Below are positions 8,232 through 16,783 of a stretch of DNA of 64,000 nucleotides, one piece after another. Position 1 is the stretch's first letter; the number at the start of each line of letters is the position of its first letter. The position numbers and the translations under genes are program-made. This DNA is from UBA1163 sp049513055. Lineage in GTDB: Bacteria > Desulfobacterota > BSN033 > UBA1163. The stretch is taken from the NCBI GenBank assembly GCA_049513055.1, contig JBEKWN010000009.1, positions 35,354 to 99,353 of the forward strand, read 5' to 3'. The notes under the pieces are model-generated. The model did no database searches, was not told the origin of the DNA, and worked only from the letters and a program-made list of their open reading frames with translations.

Positions 8232-8974
8232 GGAGAAAGGGTCTTTTAGAGGAAAGGGAGACAGTTCTCTTCATCCATGGAGCTGGAGGAGGACAGTATA
8301 CGTGGAGCTATCAAAAGGGTTTTTTGGAGAAGCAATTTAATCCTATCATCATCGAACTTCCTGGCCATGGGGAATCAGAAGGAGAGGGTGAGGAGGAGAT
8401 CGGAAGGTATGCTGAACATGTTCTTGCCTTTTTAAAGGCTATGGATCTCCAAAAAGTTTTTCTCGTTGGCCATTCAATGGGTGGAGTAATCGTCCAGACA
8501 TTGGCCTTGACTCAGGCAGAAGTGATTAAAGGGATCGTATTAGTAGGAACCGGAGCGAGGTTAAAGGTTCTTCCTGTGATCCTAAATGGGATCAAGGACA
8601 ACTTTGAGGAGACGGTTCGAAAAATAAACCAATTTGCCTACTCTCGGAAGGCTCCGTCGGATTTAATTGAGAAGGGTATTTCCATTATGCTGCAATGTCA
8701 ACCGGAGGTTCTCTATGGCGACTTTCTGGCCTGTGACCGGTTCGACCTCATTAATGAGGTAGAGAAAATCGTTCTTCCCACGCTTCTCCTCTGTGGAGAT
8801 GATGACCAACTCACCCCTGTAAAGTATTCCCAATTCCTTCATAGTCGGATCAAAGGTTCGAAACTGGAGATTCTTCCCAATGCCGGCCATATGGTGATGA
8901 TGGAAGCACCTCAGGCCTTCAATGAAAAGATTAGAGAATTTATTTCTAACCCCACTTTTTCTGAAAATAGTTAA
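8186..8974 (+). CDS. Alpha/beta-fold hydrolase
   Basis: A 262-residue soluble hydrolase of the alpha/beta superfamily. The oxyanion-hole HGAGGG (residue 31 onward), the nucleophile elbow GHSMGG with Ser97, the acid in GDDDQLTP and the base His in NAGHMVMME complete the triad. A strong ribosome site (AGGAGG) fixes the start at ATG 8186, inside the end of dus. The substrate cannot be told from sequence; esterase or carboxylic ester hydrolase is the usual annotation. It ends in a 29-nt convergent overlap with the transporter gene on the other strand. Confidence 0.85.
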   Translation: MPIVRVGKKQISYWIGRKGLLEERETVLFIHGAGGGQYTWSYQKGFLEKQFNPIIIELPGHGESEGEGEEEIGRYAEHVLAFLKAMDLQKVFLVGHSMGGVIVQTLALTQAEVIKGIVLVGTGARLKVLPVILNGIKDNFEETVRKINQFAYSRKAPSDLIEKGISIMLQCQPEVLYGDFLACDRFDLINEVEKIVLPTLLLCGDDDQLTPVKYSQFLHSRIKGSKLEILPNAGHMVMMEAPQAFNEKIREFISNPTFSENS

Positions 8975-9869
8975 ACCAGATAAAGAAGAGGATTTCGAAG
9001 GGAATGGTGACCGCAGCGGGAATTGCGGCCCTCTCATTGAAGAGGACGATGGTGATCGCAGCCGCCAGGCCAAGATTTTTAAACGATCCAAAAAGGACGT
9101 AACTCATCCTCCGCTCCCTGCTGGTCCCAGCCAGTCTTGAGAAAAGGTCAACGAGGTGACCGCTCACAAAAGTTCTTAAAAAAGCGATCGAGGAGACGAG
9201 GATTAGGATATCGAAGTGGCTGAGGAAGGTAGAACGGTTCATTCCGATGACCACATAGATGATGAGAAAGAAGGCGAGATTAACAAGGATGTTGGTATTT
9301 TCTTTGATCTGATGAAAGACCTTCCATTTCAGAAGCACTCTGGATACTATAAATGGGATGAGGATCATCTGAACTAAGACAGAGATCAGTTTGAGGGGCT
9401 CGATCCTGCCTACCTCCAAGAACTGAAATGAAATGAGGGGAGCCACTATTAAAGCCAAGAGATAGAGGCTTGCAGAGCCAATCAGGGAGACCATCATCTC
9501 TCCCTTCAAGAGATAGGTGAAAGGCAGTACGGCCACCGCTGAAGGAATGGCTGCCATCACTACGAAACCCGCATAGAGGTCGCGGTCTTTAATGAGAAGG
9601 TGATTGAGCAAAAGGATCATTCCGCTTAAAAAGAAGTAGTTGGTCAAAAAAACGAAAAGGATGTCGCGGATATATTTTTTTACATGAATGATTTCAAAAA
9701 GGGTTATTTGTGTGGTCGAGAGAGACATAATTAAGACGAGGGCGGGCAAAATGCATTCTTTTAACAAAGAAGCATAATCTCCGAAGGTCAATCCGAGAAG
9801 AAAGGCAATGAGAAAAACGAGATTACTGTTCTTCAGATAATGGGACAGAAATGATGAAGTCATTAGCAC
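8946..9869 (-). CDS. SBF-like (bile acid:sodium symporter family) transporter
   Basis: A 307-residue polytopic membrane protein with eight to ten hydrophobic spans. The segment AGFVVMAAIPSAVAVLPFTYLLKGE resembles the conserved Pro-containing crossover helix of the BASS/SBF family, and LFGSFKNLGLAAAI with the closing PFEILFFIW helix also fits. The family carries organic anions with sodium. An auxin-efflux-carrier relative is the main alternative. The last 29 nt overlap the end of the hydrolase gene on the other strand. Confidence 0.7.
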   Translation of the reverse strand: MLMTSSFLSHYLKNSNLVFLIAFLLGLTFGDYASLLKECILPALVLIMSLSTTQITLFEIIHVKKYIRDILFVFLTNYFFLSGMILLLNHLLIKDRDLYAGFVVMAAIPSAVAVLPFTYLLKGEMMVSLIGSASLYLLALIVAPLISFQFLEVGRIEPLKLISVLVQMILIPFIVSRVLLKWKVFHQIKENTNILVNLAFFLIIYVVIGMNRSTFLSHFDILILVSSIAFLRTFVSGHLVDLFSRLAGTSRERRMSYVLFGSFKNLGLAAAITIVLFNERAAIPAAVTIPFEILFFIWFNYFQKKWG

Positions 9870-9984
9870 CCCATCTCATTTCAAAATAATTTATCCTCCC
9901 CGCAGATCAATTTCAAGTAGGGTCATGGAAAAAAGCAATGAGAACAAATTGACAACCCGAGAACCTGATGATAGGTATATTCCG

Positions 9985-10869
9985 ATGAAGCGTTGGTTGG
10001 TCGTGGACCTTTCCATCCCAAAGGAATTCGGAGAAGCGGTCTCAAACTTCTTGATCGAGCAAGGAGCCACAGGCATTGAAGAGGTCGGTGGAGATTTAAA
10101 ATGGGAAAAGCTGAGGACTTATTTCCCGCAGGACGGAAAAGAGAAAAGAATTCTTCATTCTCTCCATCGCTATTTGAAATCACTGAAGAAGATCGCCCCT
10201 GAAATTCCCCGCGCACACATTAAGACCGCCTTTCTTCCTGAACAGGATTGGAGTGAGAATTGGAAAAGGTTTTTTAAACCTGTTCACGTGACATCCAGAT
10301 TTGTGGTGAAGCCACCCTGGTCTAAGATTCGATTAAAAAGGGAGCAGATTCCCATTGACATCACCCCAGGAATGGCCTTTGGTACAGGAACTCATGCCAC
10401 AACCATCCTCTGCATCCAAGCACTGGAAGAGAGACTCAAGAAGAGGAGGCTATCCGCTCTTGATGTAGGAACAGGTTCAGGGATTCTTTCCATCATCGCA
10501 GCTAAATTAGGAGCTAAGGAGGTCTGGGGGATAGACATTGATGGCGTAGCAGTGGAGATTGCCAGAGAAAATGTGGAGAAGAACCATGTTTCGAGTATCG
10601 TCAAGATAAGAAAAAGAAGCATAGGGGATCTTCAAAAAAAGTTTGACGTAATAGTAGCCAATATCGATCTCAAGAGTTTGAGAAGGATGAGAAGACCTCT
10701 TCTGAACCACCTCAAGAACGAGGGTTGGCTTATCCTATCAGGAATATTGGAAAAGGAAGAAGAGATACTTCGTGAACATTACTTAAAAACAGGACTCCTA
10801 CGATGGATCAAAGTCGCTCAAGAAGGGGAGTGGGTCTGCCTTACCTTTAAGAGAAAGAAGGAACGTTAG
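9985..10869 (+). CDS. prmA: Ribosomal protein L11 methyltransferase PrmA
   Basis: SAM-dependent methyltransferase that trimethylates ribosomal protein L11. The N-terminal domain carries the WLVVDLSIP and EQGATGIEE features. The catalytic domain has ITPGMAFGTGTHATT, motif I LDVGTGSGILSIIAAKLGA, and the NPPY-like VIVANID. ATG 9985 (294 residues) matches the usual length and start; an in-frame ATG at 9925 would add 20 non-conserved residues. It is followed almost directly by rsmE. Confidence 0.9.
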   Translation: MKRWLVVDLSIPKEFGEAVSNFLIEQGATGIEEVGGDLKWEKLRTYFPQDGKEKRILHSLHRYLKSLKKIAPEIPRAHIKTAFLPEQDWSENWKRFFKPVHVTSRFVVKPPWSKIRLKREQIPIDITPGMAFGTGTHATTILCIQALEERLKKRRLSALDVGTGSGILSIIAAKLGAKEVWGIDIDGVAVEIARENVEKNHVSSIVKIRKRSIGDLQKKFDVIVANIDLKSLRRMRRPLLNHLKNEGWLILSGILEKEEEILREHYLKTGLLRWIKVAQEGEWVCLTFKRKKER

Positions 10870-10873
10870 AGTG

Positions 10874-11611
10874 ATGTCGAGATTTTATGTTCCTCAACCT
10901 CGGATTGAGAAGGGGATGCTCAAGATTGAAGGCGATGAGGTAAAACATATTCGAAAGGTTCTCCGCCTCAAAGCAGGAGATGAGATCATCGTCTTCGATG
11001 GTTTGGGCAAGGAGTTTGAAGGTGCAATTGTTGAAGAAGGGCTCTCCTCTGTCGTGATTAAGATTCAAAATATTTTCTCCTCAAAAAGAGATTCTCCCTT
11101 AGAAGTTACTCTGGCCCAAAGCCTCCTCAAGGGTGAGAAGATGGACTACTTGATCCAGAAGGCCACGGAGTTAGGGGTCAAAGAGATCATTCCTTTTTTC
11201 TCCTCCCGTTCAGTACCTCTTTTAGAAAAATCGAAAAAACTGAAACGCCATCATCGATGGGAAAAAATTGCCATTGAGGCCTCCAAACAATGTGGAAGAG
11301 GAGTGGTTCCAAAGATTGAATCCCTCCAAGACTATTCCGATATGCTTCAAACTGCTTCACCAGACACCCTCCGTCTTATTCTCTGGGAAAAAGAAGGGAT
11401 CAAGTTAAAAGAAATATTGGAAAGATTAAAAGAAAAGAAAAAGATCTTTTTTATTATTGGACCAGAAGGAGGATTTAGCCAGTTGGAGGTTGATGAGGCG
11501 AAAAAAACCGGATTCATCCCTGTTACATTGGGGAGGAGGATATTAAGGGCTGAAACAGCAAGTCTCTGTTTTCTCAGCATTCTTCAATATGAAAAGGGGG
11601 ATATAGGATAA
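10874..11611 (+). CDS. rsmE: 16S rRNA m3U1498 methyltransferase RsmE
   Basis: SPOUT-class methyltransferase acting on U1498 of 16S rRNA in the 30S subunit. It has the N-terminal PUA-like domain (SRFYVP, HIRKVLRLKAGDEI, VFDG), the central QSLLKGEKMDYLIQKATELGV block and the knotted SAM site with IIGPEGGFSQLEVDEA and TLGRRILRAETA. Length, about 245 residues, is typical. Start is ATG 10874, or GTG 10871 one codon earlier. The prmA-rsmE pairing is a common gene neighbourhood. Confidence 0.92.
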   Translation: MSRFYVPQPRIEKGMLKIEGDEVKHIRKVLRLKAGDEIIVFDGLGKEFEGAIVEEGLSSVVIKIQNIFSSKRDSPLEVTLAQSLLKGEKMDYLIQKATELGVKEIIPFFSSRSVPLLEKSKKLKRHHRWEKIAIEASKQCGRGVVPKIESLQDYSDMLQTASPDTLRLILWEKEGIKLKEILERLKEKKKIFFIIGPEGGFSQLEVDEAKKTGFIPVTLGRRILRAETASLCFLSILQYEKGDIG

Positions 11612-11645
11612 AAAGAGGGCCGATTCCATTCAAGAACCGGCCCAA
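11608..11645 (-). terminator. Rho-independent terminator of the small Cys-rich gene
   Basis: Read on the minus strand, GGGCCGGTTC and GAATCGGCCC pair around a TTGAATG loop and run into TCTTTTT. It lies about 28 nt after the stop of the 45-residue gene and also separates it from the convergent rsmE. Confidence 0.7.
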
Positions 11646-11672
11646 CCAGAAAGGAGGGGTATGAAGAGGTAT

Positions 11673-11810
11673 TTATGCAGCCTTTTTCTCTAAATTATCG
11701 ACAAATTCCTTATAGGTCTTACATTCTTGGATAAGTTTACACTTTCTCCGACAGACTTCAACATGAATTTTTGGACTTCCTTTCCTTTTATCACAAATAA
11801 GATAACTCAT
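11673..11810 (-). CDS. Small Cys-rich protein, 45 residues
   Basis: A short gene starting at ATG 11810 behind a GGGGGA ribosome site and followed by a clear terminator. The 45-residue product has four cysteines, at positions 6, 20, 24 and 30 (VCRRKCKLIQEC), in a highly basic context, which suggests a zinc or Fe-S knuckle or a nucleic-acid-binding peptide. No family is assigned with certainty. Ribosome site, terminator and non-random composition make a real gene likely. Confidence 0.65.
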   Translation of the reverse strand: MSYLICDKRKGSPKIHVEVCRRKCKLIQECKTYKEFVDNLEKKAA

Positions 11811-12119
11811 TTTAAATCCCCCTTTCTACCTATTTGCAGCCAGTCAAGACGGGAACTGATAATCTATATTTAGAATTGAGGATATTTTAGAACACAAAAT
11901 ATAGGAATGTCAAGAAAAAAATTTAAAAATTTATAAAATAATTTATATATAATTTCAATAAGTTACAATTTTAAAGGAAAGTAAAATAACAATTTTTTAA
12001 ATCATCTTAATGAAATTTAAGGGATATAGTCTCATTTCTTCTATTTGGGGGTATGAAGACAAGATTGGCCACAGGAAGCTTTATGAAAGGGTTTTTTAAG
12101 GATTGGGGGCTGGTTTGAA
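11811..12119. other. AT-rich intergenic stretch
   Basis: About 300 bp without a convincing gene. It is very AT-rich at 11880-12010 and must contain the promoter of the small minus-strand gene, but no clear -35/-10 pair is seen. The right end merges with debris of the exbD pseudogene. Confidence 0.4.
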
Positions 12120-12540
12120 AGGGTTTTTTCTTCGATAGCTGTGCCTAGACGTTCTACTCCTGCGTTTTTCGCACATCGAGAACTTGAACCACTCGGTCGA
12201 AGACCACGCTCTTATCCGCCCGGACAATCACCGGCCTCGCTTTGTTAAAAGCAATGAGGGATTTCAATCTCTGTCTTTAAATCTCTGAGGTTCTTGGGTT
12301 GGTTCTTGAGGAAGATTTTATTTCGATTGTTGATCGTGACCACAACGGGCTCAGTCTGGTCTACTGGTGATTTGATATTGGCCTGAGGAAGTTTCACAAT
12401 GATTCGAAAATCTCTTGCAGGGTTGAAGGGGTAGACCAAGCTGAAAGAAATGAAGAAGAAGATAAATATGTTTAGAATAATGTCGGTGATAGCAACCAAT
12501 TCTAAGAAAAGGACTGTGCTTCGATGGGTTTTATTTTCGT
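12120..12540 (-). pseudogene. Broken exbD/tolR-like gene
   Basis: Three pieces of an ExbD-family protein lie in order but in different frames. First comes RSTVLFLELVAITDIILNIF with PVVVTINNRNKIFLKNQP. Then, after a frameshift near 12245, RPVIVRADKSVVFDRVVQVLDV. Then, after another near 12170, KNAGVERLG. No ATG heads the first piece. At least two frame lesions and the missing start show this is a decayed gene; the window also has an intact exbD at 22808-23209. It sits directly downstream of tRNA-Phe. Confidence 0.75.
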
Positions 12541-12552
12541 TGTCGGATAAAG

Positions 12553-12582
12553 ATAAAAAAATAGGGCAATTGAAATTGCCCT
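12553..12582 (-). terminator. Terminator of tRNA-Phe
   Basis: On the minus strand AGGGCAATT and AATTGCCCT form a perfect 9-bp stem with a two-base loop followed by ATTTTTTTAT, 16 nt after the tRNA 3' end. Confidence 0.8.
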
Positions 12583-12597
12583 AAGTTGAAAACAAAG

Positions 12598-12670
<73 letters not shown>

Positions 12671-12695
12671 ATCATGAATAATTAGAAAATTTATA

Positions 12696-13637
12696 TTACA
12701 ACCCCTCTGATGTGTCAAGAGATAGTTTATCCTTTGGTTGAGTCTTTCTCGTTAAAACTTCTGGATGAATTATCCTCACTAGTGCCTCTAGCCCTTCTGC
12801 GATCCTAGGCGTGGGGCGATCCACTAAATTTGAGTCTATAACATAGATCGCATTCATTTTTACTGCAGGGATACTTTCCCAATTCTGCCACTTTTTGACC
12901 AAATTCAAATAGTTTTTTTTGCTCTCCATGGAGCTCATGATAATGATCTCCGGAGCCTTTAATAGGATAGTCTCTATGCTATACGAGGGATAGCTCATCA
13001 ATTCATTTTCCGATATACTCCTTCCCCCAGCCAACCGGATGAGATCATCGGCGAGTGTACCCTTCCCCACTGTTATCATAGGAACATCTCCTACCTGAAA
13101 GAAAACCTTTGGTTTAGAAAGAGATCGGGTAAGGGTGATGATATTCTCCCTTTTGTTAACCATATCTTTTATCATTCTTCTCGATTCTTTTTCTCTCCCC
13201 ACAACATCTCCAATATTTTTGATTGTCCCCATCACTCCATCGAAACCCTTTGGATCGATTAAATAGACGGGGAAGCCAAAATCGTTGAGACGATGAACGG
13301 TATCCATCCGATTGCCATCCCTAATCCCAATGATCAGATCGGGTTTTAACGAGACAATCTTTTCAATATCGGGATTCACAAACCCTCCGATCCTCGGTTT
13401 GTTCAAAACGGCTTCAGGATAATCGCAAAAGTTTGTGATGGCTGCTATTTCCTCATTCAGTCCTAAAGCAAATAGGATTTCCGTAATGCTAGGGGCAAGG
13501 GATATAATCCTTCTTGCAGAATGAGGAATTTTAACCTTCCTCCCTATCTCGTCGGTCAATAGGCGTTCTTTCCCCTCAACGGAAATATTAAGAAGGAGGC
13601 TGATCACCAAGGCTAAGAGAAGCGATTTTCTAATCAT
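12696..13637 (-). CDS. btuF: Periplasmic cobalamin-binding protein BtuF-like
   Basis: A 313-residue periplasmic binding protein with an N-terminal signal peptide (hydrophobic stretch at residues 5-18). The PBP2-type helical-backbone fold shows in RIISLAPSITEILFALGL, NFCDYPEAV, KPRIGGFVNPDIEKIVSLKPDLIIG and the C-terminal VDRPTPRIAEGLEALVRIIHP. It is the last gene of the riboswitch-controlled operon and its start overlaps the cobT stop (ATGA), so vitamin B12 or cobinamide is the likely ligand. Cognate permease and ATPase genes (btuC, btuD) are not in the window. Confidence 0.85.
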   Translation of the reverse strand: MIRKSLLLALVISLLLNISVEGKERLLTDEIGRKVKIPHSARRIISLAPSITEILFALGLNEEIAAITNFCDYPEAVLNKPRIGGFVNPDIEKIVSLKPDLIIGIRDGNRMDTVHRLNDFGFPVYLIDPKGFDGVMGTIKNIGDVVGREKESRRMIKDMVNKRENIITLTRSLSKPKVFFQVGDVPMITVGKGTLADDLIRLAGGRSISENELMSYPSYSIETILLKAPEIIIMSSMESKKNYLNLVKKWQNWESIPAVKMNAIYVIDSNLVDRPTPRIAEGLEALVRIIHPEVLTRKTQPKDKLSLDTSEGL

Positions 13638-14692
13638 ATTTTCTCTGAAACTCCCGCCTCAGCAAAGGTTGCCATTTCGTTGAGAATCTTAAGGCTGGCC
13701 TCGATTAGAAATATGCCCAAGGCCGCCCCGGTCCCCTCACCTAATCTCATATTAAGGTTCAGCAAAGGTATCAGGCTGAGGTGTTCCAATATCCTTCTAT
13801 GTCCTGGTTCAGCTGATTGATGAGAGGCGATGAGGTAGGGCCTTACTTGAGGTGAAAGGGATGTGGCGACCAAGGCTGCTGCACCAGAAATGAAGCCATC
13901 GATCACAACAGGGATCCGATATCTGGCCCCTGCCAAAATCAACCCTACAATTCCTCCGATCTCAAATCCTCCTACCTTAGACAGGACATCGATCGCATCC
14001 TTTGGATCGGGCTGATTGAGTGCGAGGGCTTTTTGGATTACCTTCACCTTTCGTTTCCATCCCTCTTCGTCTAGGCCTGCTCCCTTTCCCGTCACTGCGG
14101 CAACATCCACTCCTGTTAAAGCAGATGTGATAGCGCTGGACGGGGTGGTGTTTCCAATTCCCATATCACCCGTTCCCAGGATATCCATCCCTTTTGTCAA
14201 CTCCTCTTCCACAAGCTCCATCCCGGCCTCAATGGAACGAATAGCTTCCTCCCGACTCATGGCAGGCCCTTCGGCCATATTGTCAGTCCCCAGGGCTACT
14301 TTTTTATCTTTCAATTGAGGGTGTCGTTCAAGTACTGAGGCAACACCCAGGTCTGCTACGATGACCCTTGCCCCGACTTGTCGTGCCAAGACATTGATCG
14401 CTGCACCTCCACGAAGGAAGTTATAGACCATCTGGGGAGTCACTTCAGACGGATAGGCGCTCACACCTTTCCGGGTAACCCCGTGGTCTCCGGCCAGTGT
14501 AAATATGACTTTGTGGATGATTCGGGGCCTTGCGTCCCCTTTTATTCCAGCTACCTGAATAGAAAGGAACTCAAGTTGACCCATTGAACCTTGCGGTTTG
14601 GTCAGATTGTCCTGCCTCATTCTCGCCTCTGCCATGGCCCTCTCGTCCAAAGGTTTAATGCTGTTGATTGCTTGATTAATTTTATCCATCAT
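13634..14692 (-). CDS. cobT: Nicotinate-nucleotide--dimethylbenzimidazole phosphoribosyltransferase CobT
   Basis: Activates the lower-ligand base of cobamides by transferring phosphoribose from NaMN, a step of nucleotide-loop assembly. Family segments visible are RQDNLTKPQGSMGQLE, the GDHGVTRKGVSAYP motif, GDMGIGNTTPSSAI, the KVGGFEIGGIVG stretch and the catalytic-Glu region RLGEGTGAAL. Length (about 352 residues) is standard. ATG 14692 sits behind GAGAGG; an in-frame TTG at 14704 is less likely. It lies between cobS and btuF. Confidence 0.93.
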   Translation of the reverse strand: MMDKINQAINSIKPLDERAMAEARMRQDNLTKPQGSMGQLEFLSIQVAGIKGDARPRIIHKVIFTLAGDHGVTRKGVSAYPSEVTPQMVYNFLRGGAAINVLARQVGARVIVADLGVASVLERHPQLKDKKVALGTDNMAEGPAMSREEAIRSIEAGMELVEEELTKGMDILGTGDMGIGNTTPSSAITSALTGVDVAAVTGKGAGLDEEGWKRKVKVIQKALALNQPDPKDAIDVLSKVGGFEIGGIVGLILAGARYRIPVVIDGFISGAAALVATSLSPQVRPYLIASHQSAEPGHRRILEHLSLIPLLNLNMRLGEGTGAALGIFLIEASLKILNEMATFAEAGVSEKI

Positions 14693-14706
14693 TCTCCCTC
14701 TCAATT

Positions 14707-15456
14707 TTATAAATGGATCGGTTCAAGAATTACTAAAAGAAGAAGGCAGAGAAGTTCTGCCAATTCATTGGCTGCTCCTAAGATATCCCCTGTCACCCCA
14801 CTCAGTTTCTTTATGAAAAAGGTTCGATACCCAAGACTGAAAAGTCCAATGCCCAAGAAAACCGCTACCCCCTTCATGCCCATGACCAATAAGGCAATTC
14901 CAAAAGCCGTGGCCAAGGATAAAGTCATTTCGCGGCCCCCAAGATTTTCGGTGAAAGGTTTAGCTAAGCCTCCTTCAGACCTTGCATAGGGCGATCGATA
15001 ACAGACCAAGACCATCGCATTTCTTCCCATCACAGTCATTAAGATGAGTGCGTAAGGGATAGAGGGGCTCGGAATTTGATCCAGAGCAAGATACTTAGCT
15101 CCGATCAGCAGTATGAGGCTAATGACTCCAAACGCACCGATTCGACTATCTCTCATCACTTCGAGAATCTTTTCCCTTGGTCCACCAGAGCCCAAACCAT
15201 CCATGGTATCTGCAAACCCATCCAGATGGAGCCCCCTGGTTAAGAGTGCGAGAAGTCCAATCGATAACCAGAGGACAAGGGCTCTGGAGAAAAGGAATGA
15301 GAAGAGATAATATCCAAGAGCCAAAATGAAACCTATGATCAGACCCACTAAGGGAAAGAAAGCCATCGACCTGGCTAATTCCTTCTCCTCTGAGAGGGAA
15401 GGGTGCCCAACGGGAAAGATCGTGAGAAATGAAAAGGCTTGAAGAAAATTCTTCAC
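14707..15456 (-). CDS. cobS: Adenosylcobinamide-GDP ribazoletransferase CobS
   Basis: An integral membrane protein of 249 residues that joins adenosylcobinamide-GDP to alpha-ribazole, completing the cobamide. It shows the opening FLTIFPVG, the conserved GLHLDGFADTMDGLGSG motif (about residues 76-92), REKILEVMRDSRIGAFG and several membrane spans. It starts at GTG 15456, which overlaps the cobU stop (GTGA). Typical length and neighbourhood make this a secure call. Confidence 0.94.
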   Translation of the reverse strand: MKNFLQAFSFLTIFPVGHPSLSEEKELARSMAFFPLVGLIIGFILALGYYLFSFLFSRALVLWLSIGLLALLTRGLHLDGFADTMDGLGSGGPREKILEVMRDSRIGAFGVISLILLIGAKYLALDQIPSPSIPYALILMTVMGRNAMVLVCYRSPYARSEGGLAKPFTENLGGREMTLSLATAFGIALLVMGMKGVAVFLGIGLFSLGYRTFFIKKLSGVTGDILGAANELAELLCLLLLVILEPIHL

Positions 15457-15983
15457 TCTTTACCTTTCAAAAAGATTGGAATCCCTGAAACCATAAAAAT
15501 AACCGTATCCAGTGCTTCGGCAATCCTCTGATTAATTATTCCCAATAGATCTCTATATCGACGGCTCAATGGGTCAGCTGGTACGATCCCCATCCCCACC
15601 TCGTTGGATACAAGGATAAAAGAAGTTTGGCTCTGTTTAATAATATTTATTAATTTTTCCGTTTCTTCGATTATCCTCAAATCATTGTCCCATTTCATCA
15701 AAAGGTTGTAGAGCCAGAGAGTGAGGCAGTCTATCAGGATTGCTTCCCTATCCCTCCCGCATTCCCTTATTTTCTTGACAATTTCTATAGGTTCCTCGAT
15801 GGTCTGCCATTCTGGCCCTCTCATTTTTTTGTGAAGCTTGATGCGCTGTGCCATCTCTTCATCGAGCACCTCACAGGTAGCCAGAAATAATTTCTTGGAA
15901 AAATTTTGATTGGCGTAATGTAAAGCATAGCGGCTTTTGCCGCTTCGACAGCCCCCGGTAATAAAGATCATTCTTTTTTCCAT
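15453..15983 (-). CDS. cobU: Adenosylcobinamide kinase / guanylyltransferase CobU
   Basis: A 176-residue bifunctional enzyme that phosphorylates adenosylcobinamide and transfers GMP to it. The P-loop GGCRSGKSRYA (residues 10-20), the DCLTLWLYNLL and VSNEVGMGIVP motifs are all present. ATG 15983 lies inside the end of the upstream gene (16-nt overlap), and the 3' end overlaps cobS. It is part of the B12 riboswitch operon. Confidence 0.94.
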   Translation of the reverse strand: MEKRMIFITGGCRSGKSRYALHYANQNFSKKLFLATCEVLDEEMAQRIKLHKKMRGPEWQTIEEPIEIVKKIRECGRDREAILIDCLTLWLYNLLMKWDNDLRIIEETEKLINIIKQSQTSFILVSNEVGMGIVPADPLSRRYRDLLGIINQRIAEALDTVIFMVSGIPIFLKGKE

Positions 15984-16774
15984 CTTTGCTCCAAGACCTC
16001 CAGAGAATTTTTCAGGTCGCCAAACGAGAAGACCTCAACGGACAAAATTCCCGTAAAACTTTGAAGTTTGGAAAGGATCAGATCAACCATTTTACCATTT
16101 AATCTATCAATTCCCAAATGATCGACACCGTTTTCAATACCATGGAGATGGATGATGGAGGTTTGGGAGAGATAATTCTCCAAATAGCGTGGTATATCTT
16201 GGCTATAGATCAACATATGACCAATATCGAGGCAGATCGAAAATCCAAATTCCTTCACTATATCTTCAATCCATTCGAAAGGATATGAAAGGGTCTCAAT
16301 GGAGATTCGTTTGGGTTCAATCCCCCATTCCGTCATCTCCTTTGCGCTTCGGAGGATGCGCCTCCGCCAGGCTTCAATATCAGTCTCCTCTCGGCCGTCC
16401 TTATTTCTTAAATCCAAATGGAGGGTATAGATAGAGGGCCTGAGACAGAGAGTCCGCTCCATCACCTTTCTTACAATGTTAACTCCCTTAACCCTGATCT
16501 CCTCCTCTTCGTCTCCCAAGAATATATCGATAGGCAAATGGATATTAAAATCGACTCCTTGGTGGATCGAAAGGCTCATTAGATCTTTCATCTGGGTCTC
16601 ATCAGGATAATTATCCAATCCCTCGCTCTCAAAAAGGACCAGTTCTATCTCATCAAGGAATGGGGCCAGCTTCACCACGTTTGGGACAATGTGATCAGGA
16701 TAGATATAAGAGGTGGTTCCTAATCTAAATGGGAACATCCTTTTATAACATTTTTGCAGTAGAGAGTATTCCAT
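15968..16774 (-). CDS. cbiR: TIM-barrel protein, probable cobamide amidohydrolase CbiR
   Basis: A 268-residue protein of the AP-endonuclease-2/xylose-isomerase-like TIM-barrel superfamily. It has RLGTTSYIYPDHIVPNV, FNIHLPID, TLHLDL, ISIETLSYPFEW, CLDIGHM and IHLHGIENGVDHLGID, with metal-ligand-type His, Glu and Asp residues at strand ends. Between btuB and cobU, such a protein fits CbiR, which hydrolyses cobamides to cobinamide-type intermediates so that the lower ligand can be replaced. The assignment rests on fold plus neighbourhood. ATG 16738, directly after AAAAGG, is an alternative start. Confidence 0.65.
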   Translation of the reverse strand: MEYSLLQKCYKRMFPFRLGTTSYIYPDHIVPNVVKLAPFLDEIELVLFESEGLDNYPDETQMKDLMSLSIHQGVDFNIHLPIDIFLGDEEEEIRVKGVNIVRKVMERTLCLRPSIYTLHLDLRNKDGREETDIEAWRRRILRSAKEMTEWGIEPKRISIETLSYPFEWIEDIVKEFGFSICLDIGHMLIYSQDIPRYLENYLSQTSIIHLHGIENGVDHLGIDRLNGKMVDLILSKLQSFTGILSVEVFSFGDLKNSLEVLEQRWKKE

Positions 16775-16783
16775 TTCGAGTCT

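Noticed and set aside
10281..10293. TGTTCACGTGACA, resembling a ParB-binding parS site
   Set aside because: It lies inside prmA, about 50 kb from parAB, and is three bases shorter than the 16-bp parS consensus.
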